Under the pieces are notes generated by a model, which was not told the DNA's origin, ran no database searches, and saw only the letters and a list, made by a program, of their open reading frames with translations. Below, piece after piece: positions 26,116-34,617 of a stretch of 64,000 nucleotides of DNA. Positions within the stretch are counted from its first letter, which is position 1. Each line of letters begins with the position of its first letter. The stretch covers positions 389,560 to 453,559 of the forward strand of contig NZ_JAABOK010000007.1 in assembly GCF_009928525.1 (NCBI RefSeq). Direction: 5' to 3'. Made by a program: the position numbers and the translations under genes. Source of the DNA: Chitinophaga solisilvae (lineage in GTDB: Bacteria > Bacteroidota > Bacteroidia > Chitinophagales > Chitinophagaceae).

Positions 26116-27108
26116 ATGCGTAAAGCTCTGATCATTCTGACATCGCTGGCCCTCGTGGCCGGCGCATGTCAGCAGTCAACGAAAACAACAGACAACAGCA
26201 CCGACAGTACGGGAGCCGGTAAGGTAGACAAGGTAGAAGTGCCGGTACCGGCCTTCAATGCGGACTCCGCTTACGCCTATACGGAAAAACAGGTGAGCTT
26301 CGGACCCCGGATCCCCAACACCCCGGCACAGGAAAAATGCGCCGCCTGGATCACCGGCAACCTTCGCCGCTGGGCCGATACGGTGTATGTGCAGCGTACA
26401 ACCGTAAACGGGCCTAAAAATGCAAAACTGCCCTGCATCAATATCATCGCCAGCTTTAACCCTGCCGCCAAACAGCGGGTACTGCTGCTGGCACACTGGG
26501 ATACACGCCCCTGGGCTGACGAAGATGCCTTCGACAAAAACAAAAAACTGGATGGTGCAGACGATGGCGCCAGCGGCGTAGGTGTACTCATGGAAGTTGC
26601 ACGCCAGCTCCGCTCCCATAAACCGGAAGCCGGCATAGATATCCTGCTCGTAGATGTGGAGGATTACGGCGTAAAAGAGAACGAAAATTCATTTTGCCTC
26701 GGTACCCAGTACTGGGCACAGAACCCGCACGTAAAAGGCTATAAAGCTGCTTACGGCATATTGCTGGACATGGTAGGCGGCCGCGGTGCTCAGTTTTACA
26801 TGGAAGGCACCTCCAAACAATACGCCTACGGACCTATGAAGAAATTCTGGGACGTAGCTAACCGCCTGGGTTACAGCGACTTTTTCCGCTATGAAAACTA
26901 TGGTTCCTTCATTACCGACGATCACGTGTATGTGAACACCATGGCCAACATCCCCACCTTCGACATTATCGCCTGGCAGGCTAACGGCAACTTCCCTCCG
27001 CACTGGCACACCCAGAACGATAACATGAGCGTAATAGATCCCAAAACGCTCAAAGCAGTAGGGCAAACGATATTACATGTTGCTTATAACGAACCGTTTA
27101 ACTATTAA
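26116..27108 (+). CDS. M28-family metallo-lipoprotein, glutaminyl-peptide cyclotransferase-like
   Basis: A 330-residue lipoprotein with the lipobox cysteine in VAGACQQ (about residue 18). The zinc site of the M28/glutaminyl-cyclase fold is visible: LAHWDTRPW (His, Asp), LDGADDGASGVG (Asp), DVEDYG (Glu) and HWHTQND (His). FGPRIPNTPAQEKCAAW near residue 62 is the motif shared with bacterial type II glutaminyl cyclases, which turn N-terminal Gln of exported proteins into pyroglutamate. An aminopeptidase role is the alternative. The stop codon TAA at 27106-27108 is also the first three bases of inverted repeat B. Confidence 0.88.
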   Translation: MRKALIILTSLALVAGACQQSTKTTDNSTDSTGAGKVDKVEVPVPAFNADSAYAYTEKQVSFGPRIPNTPAQEKCAAWITGNLRRWADTVYVQRTTVNGPKNAKLPCINIIASFNPAAKQRVLLLAHWDTRPWADEDAFDKNKKLDGADDGASGVGVLMEVARQLRSHKPEAGIDILLVDVEDYGVKENENSFCLGTQYWAQNPHVKGYKAAYGILLDMVGGRGAQFYMEGTSKQYAYGPMKKFWDVANRLGYSDFFRYENYGSFITDDHVYVNTMANIPTFDIIAWQANGNFPPHWHTQNDNMSVIDPKTLKAVGQTILHVAYNEPFNY

Positions 27109-27289
27109 TTACGAATTACGAATGATGAATTGCGAATGAAAAGCGGAGATTTAAGCGAAGATGGAAGGCGAAGATTCGGGCGAATAATGTCAGATCTTCG
27201 ATTTAACTTATAATTCATAATTCATAATTTTCATCTTTGCTTAAATCTCCACTTTTCATTCGCAATTCATCATTCGTAATTCGTAATTT
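27106..27289. repeat. Long inverted repeat B, heptamer family, filling the whole gap between two genes
   Basis: The arms (27106-27162 and 27232-27289) match with about three differences over 57 bases, combining AATTACG heptamers with an inner AAGCGGAGATTTAAGCG stem. The loop region contains a second degenerate tract, ATAATTC three times, around 27210-27230. The element starts on the stop codon of the M28 gene and ends at the base before the ATG of the next gene. Confidence 0.9.
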
Positions 27290-27898
27290 ATGCCTGATTT
27301 TCTTCCCGATTACCAGCTTCACCTCAGCCAGGACAGGCGTTTCCGGAAAATTATCACCGGGCCGTTAACGGATAGGGTTAAACGGAAAAATTTTGCGTTG
27401 CGGCTGATACAGGCCATTATTAACCAGCAGTTGTCTAACAAGGTGGCAGACATAATTTATGGGCGTTTTCTGGCGATTTATAACGGTAAAGAGCCTACGG
27501 TGGCGCAGGTGGCGGCTACGCCGGCTATGGTGCTGCGGAGTATTGGTTTATCCAATGCCAAGGTATCTTATGTGCATAATGTGGCTAATTTTGTGATAAC
27601 GGAAAAGCTGACAGACGGTAAGTTGCAGAAGATGGATGACGAAGCCGTGATAGCGTGCCTGACCCGGATCAAGGGAGTAGGCCGCTGGACCGTGGAAATG
27701 CTGATGATGTTTCATCTGCACCGGGATGATGTTTTTGCGATGGACGATCTTATTATTCAGCAAATGGTAGCGAAACTGTATAAGCTGGATATTAGTAACA
27801 GGAAAGATTTCCGGGAGAAGATGAAAAAAATATCCGATAAATGGTCGCCCTATCGTACCCATGCCTGCAGGTATCTCTGGCAATGGAAAGATCAATAA
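27290..27898 (+). CDS. AlkA-type DNA-3-methyladenine glycosylase
   Basis: A compact 202-residue member of the HhH-GPD superfamily. IINQQLS (43-49) corresponds to the AlkA NQQ segment, the helix-hairpin-helix is IKGVGRWTVEML (127-138), and the catalytic aspartate is Asp153 in FAMDDLIIQ. It removes alkylated bases from DNA to start base excision repair. It lacks the N-terminal domain of E. coli AlkA, as many short bacterial homologues do. It lies 49 bases upstream of an AlkB-like gene, so two different alkylation repair routes are side by side. Confidence 0.9.
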   Translation: MPDFLPDYQLHLSQDRRFRKIITGPLTDRVKRKNFALRLIQAIINQQLSNKVADIIYGRFLAIYNGKEPTVAQVAATPAMVLRSIGLSNAKVSYVHNVANFVITEKLTDGKLQKMDDEAVIACLTRIKGVGRWTVEMLMMFHLHRDDVFAMDDLIIQQMVAKLYKLDISNRKDFREKMKKISDKWSPYRTHACRYLWQWKDQ

Positions 27899-27935
27899 TA
27901 TTTTCTCAGTGTATATACATTGCGTAGTGTCTTAC

Positions 27936-27943
27936 TAAATTTG
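27936..27943 (+). promoter_or_regulatory. -7 promoter box of the alkB-like gene
   Basis: TAAATTTG exactly matches TANNTTTG and ends 4 bases before the ATG at 27948. If used, the transcript would be essentially leaderless and would carry alkB and the SIR2-like gene. Confidence 0.5.
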
Positions 27944-27947
27944 TATC

Positions 27948-28568
27948 ATGAGCGCGCAGGGAAGCTTTTTTGAGGAGCCGGCTCCAGACAATGAAATCAG
28001 GCTGAAAAACGGAGAACTGATTTACTATCCGCAGTTCTTTGAGAAGGGGGAAAGTGATTGTTTAATGCAAGAATTACTGGGCACCATCGCCTGGAAACAG
28101 GAATCCATGTCTATGTACGGAAAAACCGTACTGTTTCCGCGCCTGATGGCCTGGTACGGAGACGCTTCCACTGCCTACAGTTTTTCCGGCAATACCTTTG
28201 AACCTCAGCCATGGACAAAAACGTTGCTGCATATACGCGATCTCATTACGCCGGTAGCAGGCCATCCATTTAACAGCGTATTATTGAACCATTACCGCAA
28301 CGGCAGCGACTCCATGGGATGGCATGCCGACGACGAACCGGAACTGGGTCCCGCCCCTGTTATCGCCTCTGTTAATTTCGGCGCAACACGCCGCTTTTTG
28401 TTACGCTATAAAAATGATCATCACCTGAAACATGAAATGGAGTTGCAACATGGCTCTCTATTGGTTATGAAAGGAAGCCTGCAGCAATACTGGGAACACC
28501 AGGTACCCAAAACCACCCGAAAAATCCCCGGAAGAATTAACCTTACCTTCCGCTTTATCTACATCTAA
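27948..28568 (+). CDS. AlkB-like 2-oxoglutarate/Fe(II) dioxygenase
   Basis: A 206-residue dioxygenase of the ALKBH2/3-like branch. Iron ligands are His126 and Asp128 in MGWHADDE, plus His184 in WEHQVPK. The 2-oxoglutarate-binding Arg lies in RINLTFR (196-202). LNHYRNGSDSMGWH is characteristic of DNA-repair AlkB proteins, which reverse 1-methyladenine and 3-methylcytosine by oxidative demethylation. It lies between the AlkA-type glycosylase and, after 15 bases, the SIR2-like gene, and probably shares a transcript with the latter. Confidence 0.92.
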   Translation: MSAQGSFFEEPAPDNEIRLKNGELIYYPQFFEKGESDCLMQELLGTIAWKQESMSMYGKTVLFPRLMAWYGDASTAYSFSGNTFEPQPWTKTLLHIRDLITPVAGHPFNSVLLNHYRNGSDSMGWHADDEPELGPAPVIASVNFGATRRFLLRYKNDHHLKHEMELQHGSLLVMKGSLQQYWEHQVPKTTRKIPGRINLTFRFIYI

Positions 28569-28583
28569 AACCGTACTCCTGCT

Positions 28584-29459
28584 ATGAATACCCTAGTTTT
28601 ATTAATCGGAAATGATATCAACAACATTTCCAGCGGACAAAGCTGGAAAGATCTGCTGCAGGATATTATCGCTTTCTGTCATATCGGAGACAGCGTGGAA
28701 CTGGATGACAAAAAACCCTTCCCCCTCCTGTATGAAGAAATTTTTTTAACCGCCATCAAAAAACATAAACTCCGGGAAAAAGAGCTGAAGGCTTTTATTG
28801 CCATCAAGGCAGCAGAAATAAAAGGCAACGAAATACACAGCGCCATCAGAGAGCTGAAACCGGAACATATTCTGACCACCAACTACGAGTTCACCCTCGA
28901 AGGCCGTACCCCGTATGAAAATACCAGCCTGATAAACGAGAAATTCTACAGCATCTTCAGACGCTACCGGATGAATGATATCAACTACTGGCATATCCAT
29001 GGCGACTGCCTCAATCCCATGAGTATCAACCTGGGCTTCGAGCACTATGGCGGCCAGTTACAGCTGATGCGCAACTATGTAGTCAGCGGTACTTTCTATT
29101 CCAGCAAGGAAGTACCGAAAGCATCGCTGCTACGCCGTATCCACGCCAAACAGGTGTTCTTCCATTCGTGGATAGACCTGTTCTTTACCCGTGATATTCA
29201 TATTTTCGGGCTTTCCCTCGATTTTGTGGAAACAGACCTCTGGTGGCTGCTGACCTACCGTGCCCGTCAGAAATTTCATCATAAGAACATCCCGGTACAC
29301 AACAACATCTATTATTACATCCCGGAAGAATATATGGCAGCGTCTAAATTCAAGGTGGATCTGCTTGCAGCCAACGATGTACATGTAGTGAGCCTGCCGG
29401 GAAAAGATAAGCTGGCCTATTACAAGAATATTGTTCACCGCATCGGAAACACACATTAA
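28584..29459 (+). CDS. SIR2-like domain protein
   Basis: A 291-residue protein with the layout of the prokaryotic SIR2-like (SIR2_2) family. The N-terminal loop is LLIGNDINNISSGQSWKDLL, where sirtuins have a GAG loop. TTNYE (98-102) and HIHGD (137-141) correspond to NAD-site motifs, the latter carrying the presumed catalytic His. FGLSLDFVETDLWWLL resembles the late GxSxxD motif. Relatives are often NAD-consuming effectors of anti-phage systems, but no partner defence gene is next to it. It lies 15 bases after the alkB-like gene. Loss of the canonical GAG means NAD hydrolysis is not certain. Confidence 0.72.
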   Translation: MNTLVLLIGNDINNISSGQSWKDLLQDIIAFCHIGDSVELDDKKPFPLLYEEIFLTAIKKHKLREKELKAFIAIKAAEIKGNEIHSAIRELKPEHILTTNYEFTLEGRTPYENTSLINEKFYSIFRRYRMNDINYWHIHGDCLNPMSINLGFEHYGGQLQLMRNYVVSGTFYSSKEVPKASLLRRIHAKQVFFHSWIDLFFTRDIHIFGLSLDFVETDLWWLLTYRARQKFHHKNIPVHNNIYYYIPEEYMAASKFKVDLLAANDVHVVSLPGKDKLAYYKNIVHRIGNTH

Positions 29460-29608
29460 CCGGCATCTCCAACTGTTAAGATAATCTGAAAATATATGAG
29501 CCAACTGTAACATTACCCATACTGGCAGCGTTTTTGCAAACATCGTGTTATTCTGACAAAAGAAAACCGGAAGGCATCTTTTGTTGTTAAAAGATTAAAA
29601 AATACATT

Positions 29609-30574
29609 ATGTTTTTCGAATTAGCATTCTCGCTGGCCACTGCTTTCATCACCCCGGTGCAAAAGAAGCAGCCCCCCAAGAACCAGACCATTTACGTGAA
29701 AGAAACCAAGGAACCCTGCACCGGCGTTGCTCCTATGCAGTGTTTACAGATTAAGGGACTTAAAGATTCTGCATGGCAAAATTTATACACCAACATCGAA
29801 GGATTTAACTACACGCCGGGCTACCGTTACAAGCTGCTGATCCGGGTTACGCCCGTTAAAAATCCGCCTGCCGATGGTTCTTCCCTGAAATACACCCTGA
29901 GAAAGGTTTTAGAGAAAAAGAAAATAGCAAAACAGGGCACAGAACAAACCATCTATGTAAAAGAATCCAAAGAACCCTGCACCGGCGTTGCTCCCATGGA
30001 ATGCCTGCAGATCAGGGACCAGAAAGATTCTTCCTGGCAGAATTTATACACCAGTATCGAAGGTTTCAACTACGTTCCCGGTTACCGGTATAAATTGCTG
30101 ATCGGTATCACTCCCGTGAAGAACCCGCCCGCTGATGCGCCTTCCGTAAAATACACACTGAAGAAGGTACTGGAGAAAAAGAAAATCGCCGGCGCCAACA
30201 CAGATAAAGGCAATATCTGGAATTATATTTCCGGCAAACGATGGAATGTTATTCAGATAGATGGCAAAACATTAACACAGTCCGGTATCTGGCTGGAGTT
30301 TGATCCGGCTACAGGTCGTTTCCATGGGAAAGGCGGCTGTAACAGCATTTCAGGCGGTTATAAAACCAGTGGCGATGTCATTTCCTTCTCTGCTGCCATC
30401 AGCACAAAAATGGCCTGTATGGATACTGAGGTGATGCGCCGGGAAGCAGCCTTCCTGCATATGATCAGCGACAAAACCTTCCGTTATGATGTGGCCGACC
30501 AGACATTAAACCTGTATGATAATAACAGGCTGGTACTAATGTTTGGCATGCAATCTAAAGAAGACAGAAAATAA
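29609..30574 (+). CDS. Secreted protein with two tandem DUF4377 domains and a META (HslJ-like) domain
   Basis: 321 residues. An N-terminal hydrophobic segment (about 1-17) suggests export. Two nearly identical DUF4377-type repeats follow (about 26-110 and 111-195), each with QTIYVKE, CTGVAP, a WQNLYT-xx-EGFNY block, YRYKLLI and a KKVLEKKKIA-like end. The C-terminal META domain (about 205-315) has WNVIQIDGKTL, GKGGCNSISGGY and KMACMD, like HslJ. Such domains occur in envelope stress proteins. The internal repeat is an in-frame tandem duplication of about 85 codons. A perfect hairpin terminator follows. Confidence 0.85.
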   Translation: MFFELAFSLATAFITPVQKKQPPKNQTIYVKETKEPCTGVAPMQCLQIKGLKDSAWQNLYTNIEGFNYTPGYRYKLLIRVTPVKNPPADGSSLKYTLRKVLEKKKIAKQGTEQTIYVKESKEPCTGVAPMECLQIRDQKDSSWQNLYTSIEGFNYVPGYRYKLLIGITPVKNPPADAPSVKYTLKKVLEKKKIAGANTDKGNIWNYISGKRWNVIQIDGKTLTQSGIWLEFDPATGRFHGKGGCNSISGGYKTSGDVISFSAAISTKMACMDTEVMRREAAFLHMISDKTFRYDVADQTLNLYDNNRLVLMFGMQSKEDRK

Positions 30575-30595
30575 TTTTCTCTGTATAAAAAAGAC

Positions 30596-30630
30596 AAGGG
30601 GTGTTACATTAATGTAACACCCCTTTTTCA
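30596..30630 (+). terminator. Perfect hairpin terminator between convergent genes
   Basis: AAGGGGTGTTACATT at 30596-30610 is followed directly by its exact complement at 30611-30625, then T residues, 22 bases beyond the stop of the DUF4377/META gene. Confidence 0.85.
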
Positions 30631-30668
30631 TTCAAATAAAGCTATGGTATACTATTTAACGCGGGAGA

Positions 30669-31034
30669 TTAATACGCCGCAAGGGCTAACTCTTTCACCG
30701 CCGCTACCAGCTTGTGTTTGGGCATGTACTCAAACAGCATGGCATTGGAAGTGTTATTACCAACAGCTACTACCACCTGCACAGTTCCTGCCTGTTGCGT
30801 GGGTATCTGAACCAGGAGATAATTGGAATCTGCCTGCAACACCTGGGCAGCTTTTTCTCCGAAAATCACTCTGTTAGCTGCTTTGTCTTTACTGAATCCG
30901 TGACCTTTAATCACTAAAAAATTACCTGCATCACCTGTTACGGTGGATGCCTTCTTTCCTTTGTTTGGAGCGCACGCTGTCATTGCTGTAATAACCAGCA
31001 GCAGGGCCACCACAAACATTTTGCAATGTTTCAT
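30669..31034 (-). CDS. Small IPT/TIG-domain lipoprotein
   Basis: A 121-residue lipoprotein: the signal peptide ends at the lipobox cysteine in MTACAPN (about residue 21). The remainder forms one immunoglobulin-like IPT/TIG domain, recognisable by FLVIKGHGFSKDKAANRVIFGEKAA and the closing VQVVVAVGNNTSNAMLFEY. Such domains bind carbohydrate or protein in outer-membrane Bacteroidota lipoproteins. It is convergent with the gene at 29609 and has no operon partner, so its role is unknown. Confidence 0.82.
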   Translation of the reverse strand: MKHCKMFVVALLLVITAMTACAPNKGKKASTVTGDAGNFLVIKGHGFSKDKAANRVIFGEKAAQVLQADSNYLLVQIPTQQAGTVQVVVAVGNNTSNAMLFEYMPKHKLVAAVKELALAAY

Positions 31035-31250
31035 TTTGTTTTTCTACTTTTTGGGATGGGCAACAAACCCTGTTACAAATAATCACCGGGGCTAACACTA
31101 TTGCTTTTAGCAACTCTTATCCGCAACAGTATATATTCGGTATTCAAACGGATGCAAATTTACATCTTATCGCGATAAAAACCGCGTAATTCATCAACAT
31201 TATTTAAAATTACGTACTACTACGTATACGCCCATATGAAAGTAGGAGAC

Positions 31251-31997
31251 TCATTTTTTCAGTACCTGCGCCTTGTTAAATTCCCAGTTCATGCGGGCAA
31301 TATGCAGCACTGAAATCTGCTGTGGGCACTCGGCTTCGCAGGCTTCTGTATTACTGCAGTGACCAAATCCTTCTGCATCCATCTGATTCACCATACGCTG
31401 CACGCGCGCCTGTGATTCTATCTCCCCCTGCGGCAGTAATACCAGGTGCGATATTTTTGCGCCGGTGAATAACGCTGCGCTGGAATTTTTACAGACGGCC
31501 ACACAGGCGCCGCAGCCGATACAGGCAGCGGCATCAAACGCAGCTTCCGCTACAGGATGCCCTACCGGTATGCTGTTTGCTTCAGGAGCAGCCCCTGTAC
31601 TTACAGAGATGTAACCGCCGGCCTGAATGATACGGTCAAATGCGCTGCGGTCAATCTTCAGATCACACTTCACCGGAAAAGCCGTTGCCCTGAAGGGTTC
31701 CAGCCATATCTCCTCTCCTTCCCGGAAGGTACGCATGTGCAGCTGACAGGTGGTCGTATGTTTCAGCGGACCGTGTGCACGCCCGTTAATCATGATACCA
31801 CATTGCCCGCAGATGCCTTCCCGGCAGTCGTGATCAAATTCTATAACACGCTCTCCATGCTGCAATAACTGTTCATTCAGCATATCGAGCATTTCCAGGA
31901 AAGACATGTCAGGATCTACCTGATCCAGCGTGTAGGACTTCATGCTGCCGGCAGCATCCGGACTTTCCTGTCTCCATATTTTAAGTCGTATATGCAT
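31251..31997 (-). CDS. sdhB: Succinate dehydrogenase/fumarate reductase iron-sulfur subunit
   Basis: A 248-residue subunit carrying all three clusters: the [2Fe-2S] ligands Cys58, Cys63, Cys66 and Cys84, the [4Fe-4S] set CIGCGACVAVC (159-169), and a third set with Cys214, Cys220 and Cys224. It passes electrons from the flavoprotein to the heme b membrane subunit. It is the last gene of a five-gene operon (porin, DASS carrier, sdhC, sdhA, sdhB), 10 bases after sdhA. The sequence does not decide between succinate oxidation and fumarate reduction. Confidence 0.95.
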   Translation of the reverse strand: MHIRLKIWRQESPDAAGSMKSYTLDQVDPDMSFLEMLDMLNEQLLQHGERVIEFDHDCREGICGQCGIMINGRAHGPLKHTTTCQLHMRTFREGEEIWLEPFRATAFPVKCDLKIDRSAFDRIIQAGGYISVSTGAAPEANSIPVGHPVAEAAFDAAACIGCGACVAVCKNSSAALFTGAKISHLVLLPQGEIESQARVQRMVNQMDAEGFGHCSNTEACEAECPQQISVLHIARMNWEFNKAQVLKK

Positions 31998-32007
31998 ACC
32001 CGTAATT

Positions 32008-33918
32008 TTACTTATAGCTTCTCACGGCAGGTGTTACAAATTCAAAATGTAAGGGTTCCTTATGTAGTTTAGGCGGTGTGTCAGCGCCTTCCCATTGCCA
32101 GGCGGAGATGAAGGAAAAATCCCTGTCATTACGCAGGGCTTCTCCGTCGGGCGTCTGGTGTTCCACCCGGAAATGCGCACCGCAGGACTCTTCCCGGGTC
32201 AGTGCATCATAACACATCAGGGTGCCCAGCTCCAGGTAGTCCGCTACCCTGCCGGCTTTTTCCAGTTCGGTATTCATAGCGTATCCGCCGGGGATATAGA
32301 GGCGCTGATAAAACATTTCCCGGAGATCCGCAATCTCTCTGATAGCCTCTTCCAGCCCTTTGCCGGAGCGGGAAAGACCGCATTTATCATACAGGATTTT
32401 ACCGAGTGTTTTATGGAAGTAATCTGTTGACAGATTACCCTGAATGCCCATCAGCAGCTGCAGTTGTTTTTCCACCTGTTCTTCTGCGGCAGCAAAGGCA
32501 GCGTGCCGGATATCTATAGGGCCGGATTTAATTTCGTCTGCCAGGTAATTAGCCATCGTGTAGGGCGCAATGAAATAGCCGTCCACGCAGGCCTGCAGCA
32601 GGGAGTTGGCGCCCAGCCTGTTGGCGCCGTGATCCGCAAAATTGGCTTCACCCAATGCGTACAGTCCGGGTATGGTGGTCATCAGCTCATAGTCTACCCA
32701 CAGCCCTCCCATGGAAAAATGCGCTGCGGGCGAAATGCGCATCGGCTCCTGATAAGCGTTTACGCCGGTAATTTTTTCGTACATGCGGAACAGGTTACCA
32801 TACTTCTCTTTAATTTTTTCTTCGCCCTGGTCTTTAATCGCTTTGGAGAAATCGAGATAAACGGCATTTTTAAGCGGTCCTATGCCATAGCCGGCATCTA
32901 TGCGCTCCTTAGCTGCCCGGGAGGCTATATCGCGCGGAGAAAGGTTTCCGAATGCAGGATAACGGCGTTCCAGATAGTAGTCCCGTTCCTCTTCCGGCAC
33001 CTGATTGGGCACACGGCTTTCATCCTTGTTTTTGGGCACCCAGATACGGCCGTCGTTACGCAGGGATTCCGACATCAGGGTCAGTTTGGATTGATACTCG
33101 CCGGATTGTGGCAAGCTGGTAGGATGAATCTGCGTCCAGCTGGGACTGGCCATATAAGCTCCCCGTTTGTGCGCGCGCCAGATGGCGGAGCCGTTGCAGC
33201 CCATCGCCAGGGTAGACAGATAATAAATTTTACCGAAGCCACCTGTTGCCAGCACCACGGCGTGTGCGCCATGCCGCTCTATTGCACCGGTATCCATATT
33301 GCGCACAATAATTCCGCGTGCCTTCCCGTCGATAGTGACAAGATCCAGCATTTCATGGCGGGCATACAGCTGTACAGATCCCGCATTCACCTGGCGCATC
33401 AGCGCCTGGTATGCGCCCAGCAGCAACTGTTGCCCTGTCTGCCCCCTGGCATAAAAGGTGCGCGACACCTGTACCCCGCCAAAAGAGCGGTTATTCAGGT
33501 ATCCGCCGTATTCCCTTCCGAAGGGCACCCCTTGTGCTACCGCCTGATCTATCAGGCTGGCGCTGCATTCTGCCAGCCGGTAAACATTGGCCTCTCTTGC
33601 CCTGAAATCGCCGCCCTTGATGGTGTCATAAAACATCCGGAATACGCCGTCGCCATCATTTTTGTAGTTCTTGCAGGCATTCACGCCTCCCTGCGCAGCT
33701 ACCGAGTGTGCGCGCCGGGGCGTATCCTGAAAGCAGAAGCTCTTTACCCGGTAACCCATCTCTCCCAGCGAGGCCGCGATGGCGCTGCCTGCCAGCCCGG
33801 TGCCGACTACAATAACATCCAGCTTTTTCCTGTTCGCCGGATTCACCAGCTTCGCATGTGCTTTATAGTGGCTCCACTTGTCTTCCAGTGGTCCGCCCGG
33901 TATCTTAGACTCCAGCAT
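32008..33918 (-). CDS. sdhA: Succinate dehydrogenase/fumarate reductase flavoprotein subunit
   Basis: A 636-residue FAD subunit. The dinucleotide motif is GTGLAGSAIA (39-48), the flavin-linking His is His71 in RRAHSVAAQGGVN, and substrate-binding motifs include SPAAHFSMGG and GANRLGANSL. Length and the N-terminal leader fit the Bacteroidota/epsilonproteobacterial type B enzyme paired with a diheme cytochrome. It oxidises succinate to fumarate, or the reverse, at the cytoplasmic side of the inner membrane. It lies 6 bases from sdhC and 10 bases from sdhB. The long plus-strand frame opposite is a shadow. Confidence 0.96.
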   Translation of the reverse strand: MLESKIPGGPLEDKWSHYKAHAKLVNPANRKKLDVIVVGTGLAGSAIAASLGEMGYRVKSFCFQDTPRRAHSVAAQGGVNACKNYKNDGDGVFRMFYDTIKGGDFRAREANVYRLAECSASLIDQAVAQGVPFGREYGGYLNNRSFGGVQVSRTFYARGQTGQQLLLGAYQALMRQVNAGSVQLYARHEMLDLVTIDGKARGIIVRNMDTGAIERHGAHAVVLATGGFGKIYYLSTLAMGCNGSAIWRAHKRGAYMASPSWTQIHPTSLPQSGEYQSKLTLMSESLRNDGRIWVPKNKDESRVPNQVPEEERDYYLERRYPAFGNLSPRDIASRAAKERIDAGYGIGPLKNAVYLDFSKAIKDQGEEKIKEKYGNLFRMYEKITGVNAYQEPMRISPAAHFSMGGLWVDYELMTTIPGLYALGEANFADHGANRLGANSLLQACVDGYFIAPYTMANYLADEIKSGPIDIRHAAFAAAEEQVEKQLQLLMGIQGNLSTDYFHKTLGKILYDKCGLSRSGKGLEEAIREIADLREMFYQRLYIPGGYAMNTELEKAGRVADYLELGTLMCYDALTREESCGAHFRVEHQTPDGEALRNDRDFSFISAWQWEGADTPPKLHKEPLHFEFVTPAVRSYK

Positions 33919-33924
33919 GATCCG

Positions 33925-34599
33925 CTATTTTAAGAAATGAACATACAGTGGTATCAGCGCAAATCCTGCACAGATAACGATACTAAACACCCAGCCAAAT
34001 ATGCTGATCCATCCGGCATATCGCGGATGATATACACCCAGGGTTCTGGCAGCGCTGAAAAAGCCGTGCAGCAGATGATAACAGAGCGCTATCATACAAA
34101 TCACATACAGCAATACATACCACAGTTCGCTGTACACAGCTGTCACCAGCCGGTACAGGTCTTTATTCCCGGCGCTGTCCAGCGGCAGTTGCCCGAACTT
34201 GTATACATACCAGAAGTCGCGGAAATGTATGACCAGGAATATAAAAATGATGGTGCCCAGCACTCCCATATTACGGCTGTACCACTTGCTCACAGCACCT
34301 CTTTTGTCATAGTGATATTTTTTTGCAGATGCACGTGTATTCGTCACCGTTAGTACAACGGCATAGATCACATGTGCTGTTATACTGGCATATAGTACCC
34401 AGGAGATAATTTTGATAAGAATATTACCTGACAGGAGATGCGAATAGGCATTAAACTGCAGATGCGCCCTTTCGTCCGGCAATAGCAGCTGCAGGTTGCC
34501 CAACAGGTGAATAACAAGAAAAAAACATAGGAACAGCCCTGTCAGCGCCATCCAGTTTTTTCTGTTCAGTGTTTTTTGCTTCCATTGACCCATAAGCAT
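33925..34599 (-). CDS. sdhC: Succinate dehydrogenase/fumarate reductase cytochrome b subunit
   Basis: A 224-residue protein with five transmembrane helices, matching the single-polypeptide diheme anchor of type B enzymes. Candidate heme-ligand histidines lie in FLVIHLLGNLQ, ITAHVIYAVVL, LVIHFRDFW and CYHLLHGFFS. It exchanges electrons with menaquinone. It is 18 bases after the DASS carrier gene and 6 bases before sdhA, so the membrane and soluble parts are co-translated. Confidence 0.93.
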   Translation of the reverse strand: MLMGQWKQKTLNRKNWMALTGLFLCFFLVIHLLGNLQLLLPDERAHLQFNAYSHLLSGNILIKIISWVLYASITAHVIYAVVLTVTNTRASAKKYHYDKRGAVSKWYSRNMGVLGTIIFIFLVIHFRDFWYVYKFGQLPLDSAGNKDLYRLVTAVYSELWYVLLYVICMIALCYHLLHGFFSAARTLGVYHPRYAGWISIFGWVFSIVICAGFALIPLYVHFLK

Positions 34600-34617
34600 A
34601 ATCAGTTTAAATTTTTG

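Noticed and set aside
32464..33933. 489-codon open frame on the plus strand
   Set aside because: It lies wholly opposite sdhA, whose motifs are complete, and its translation has no recognisable domain. The length is an effect of the codon bias of sdhA.
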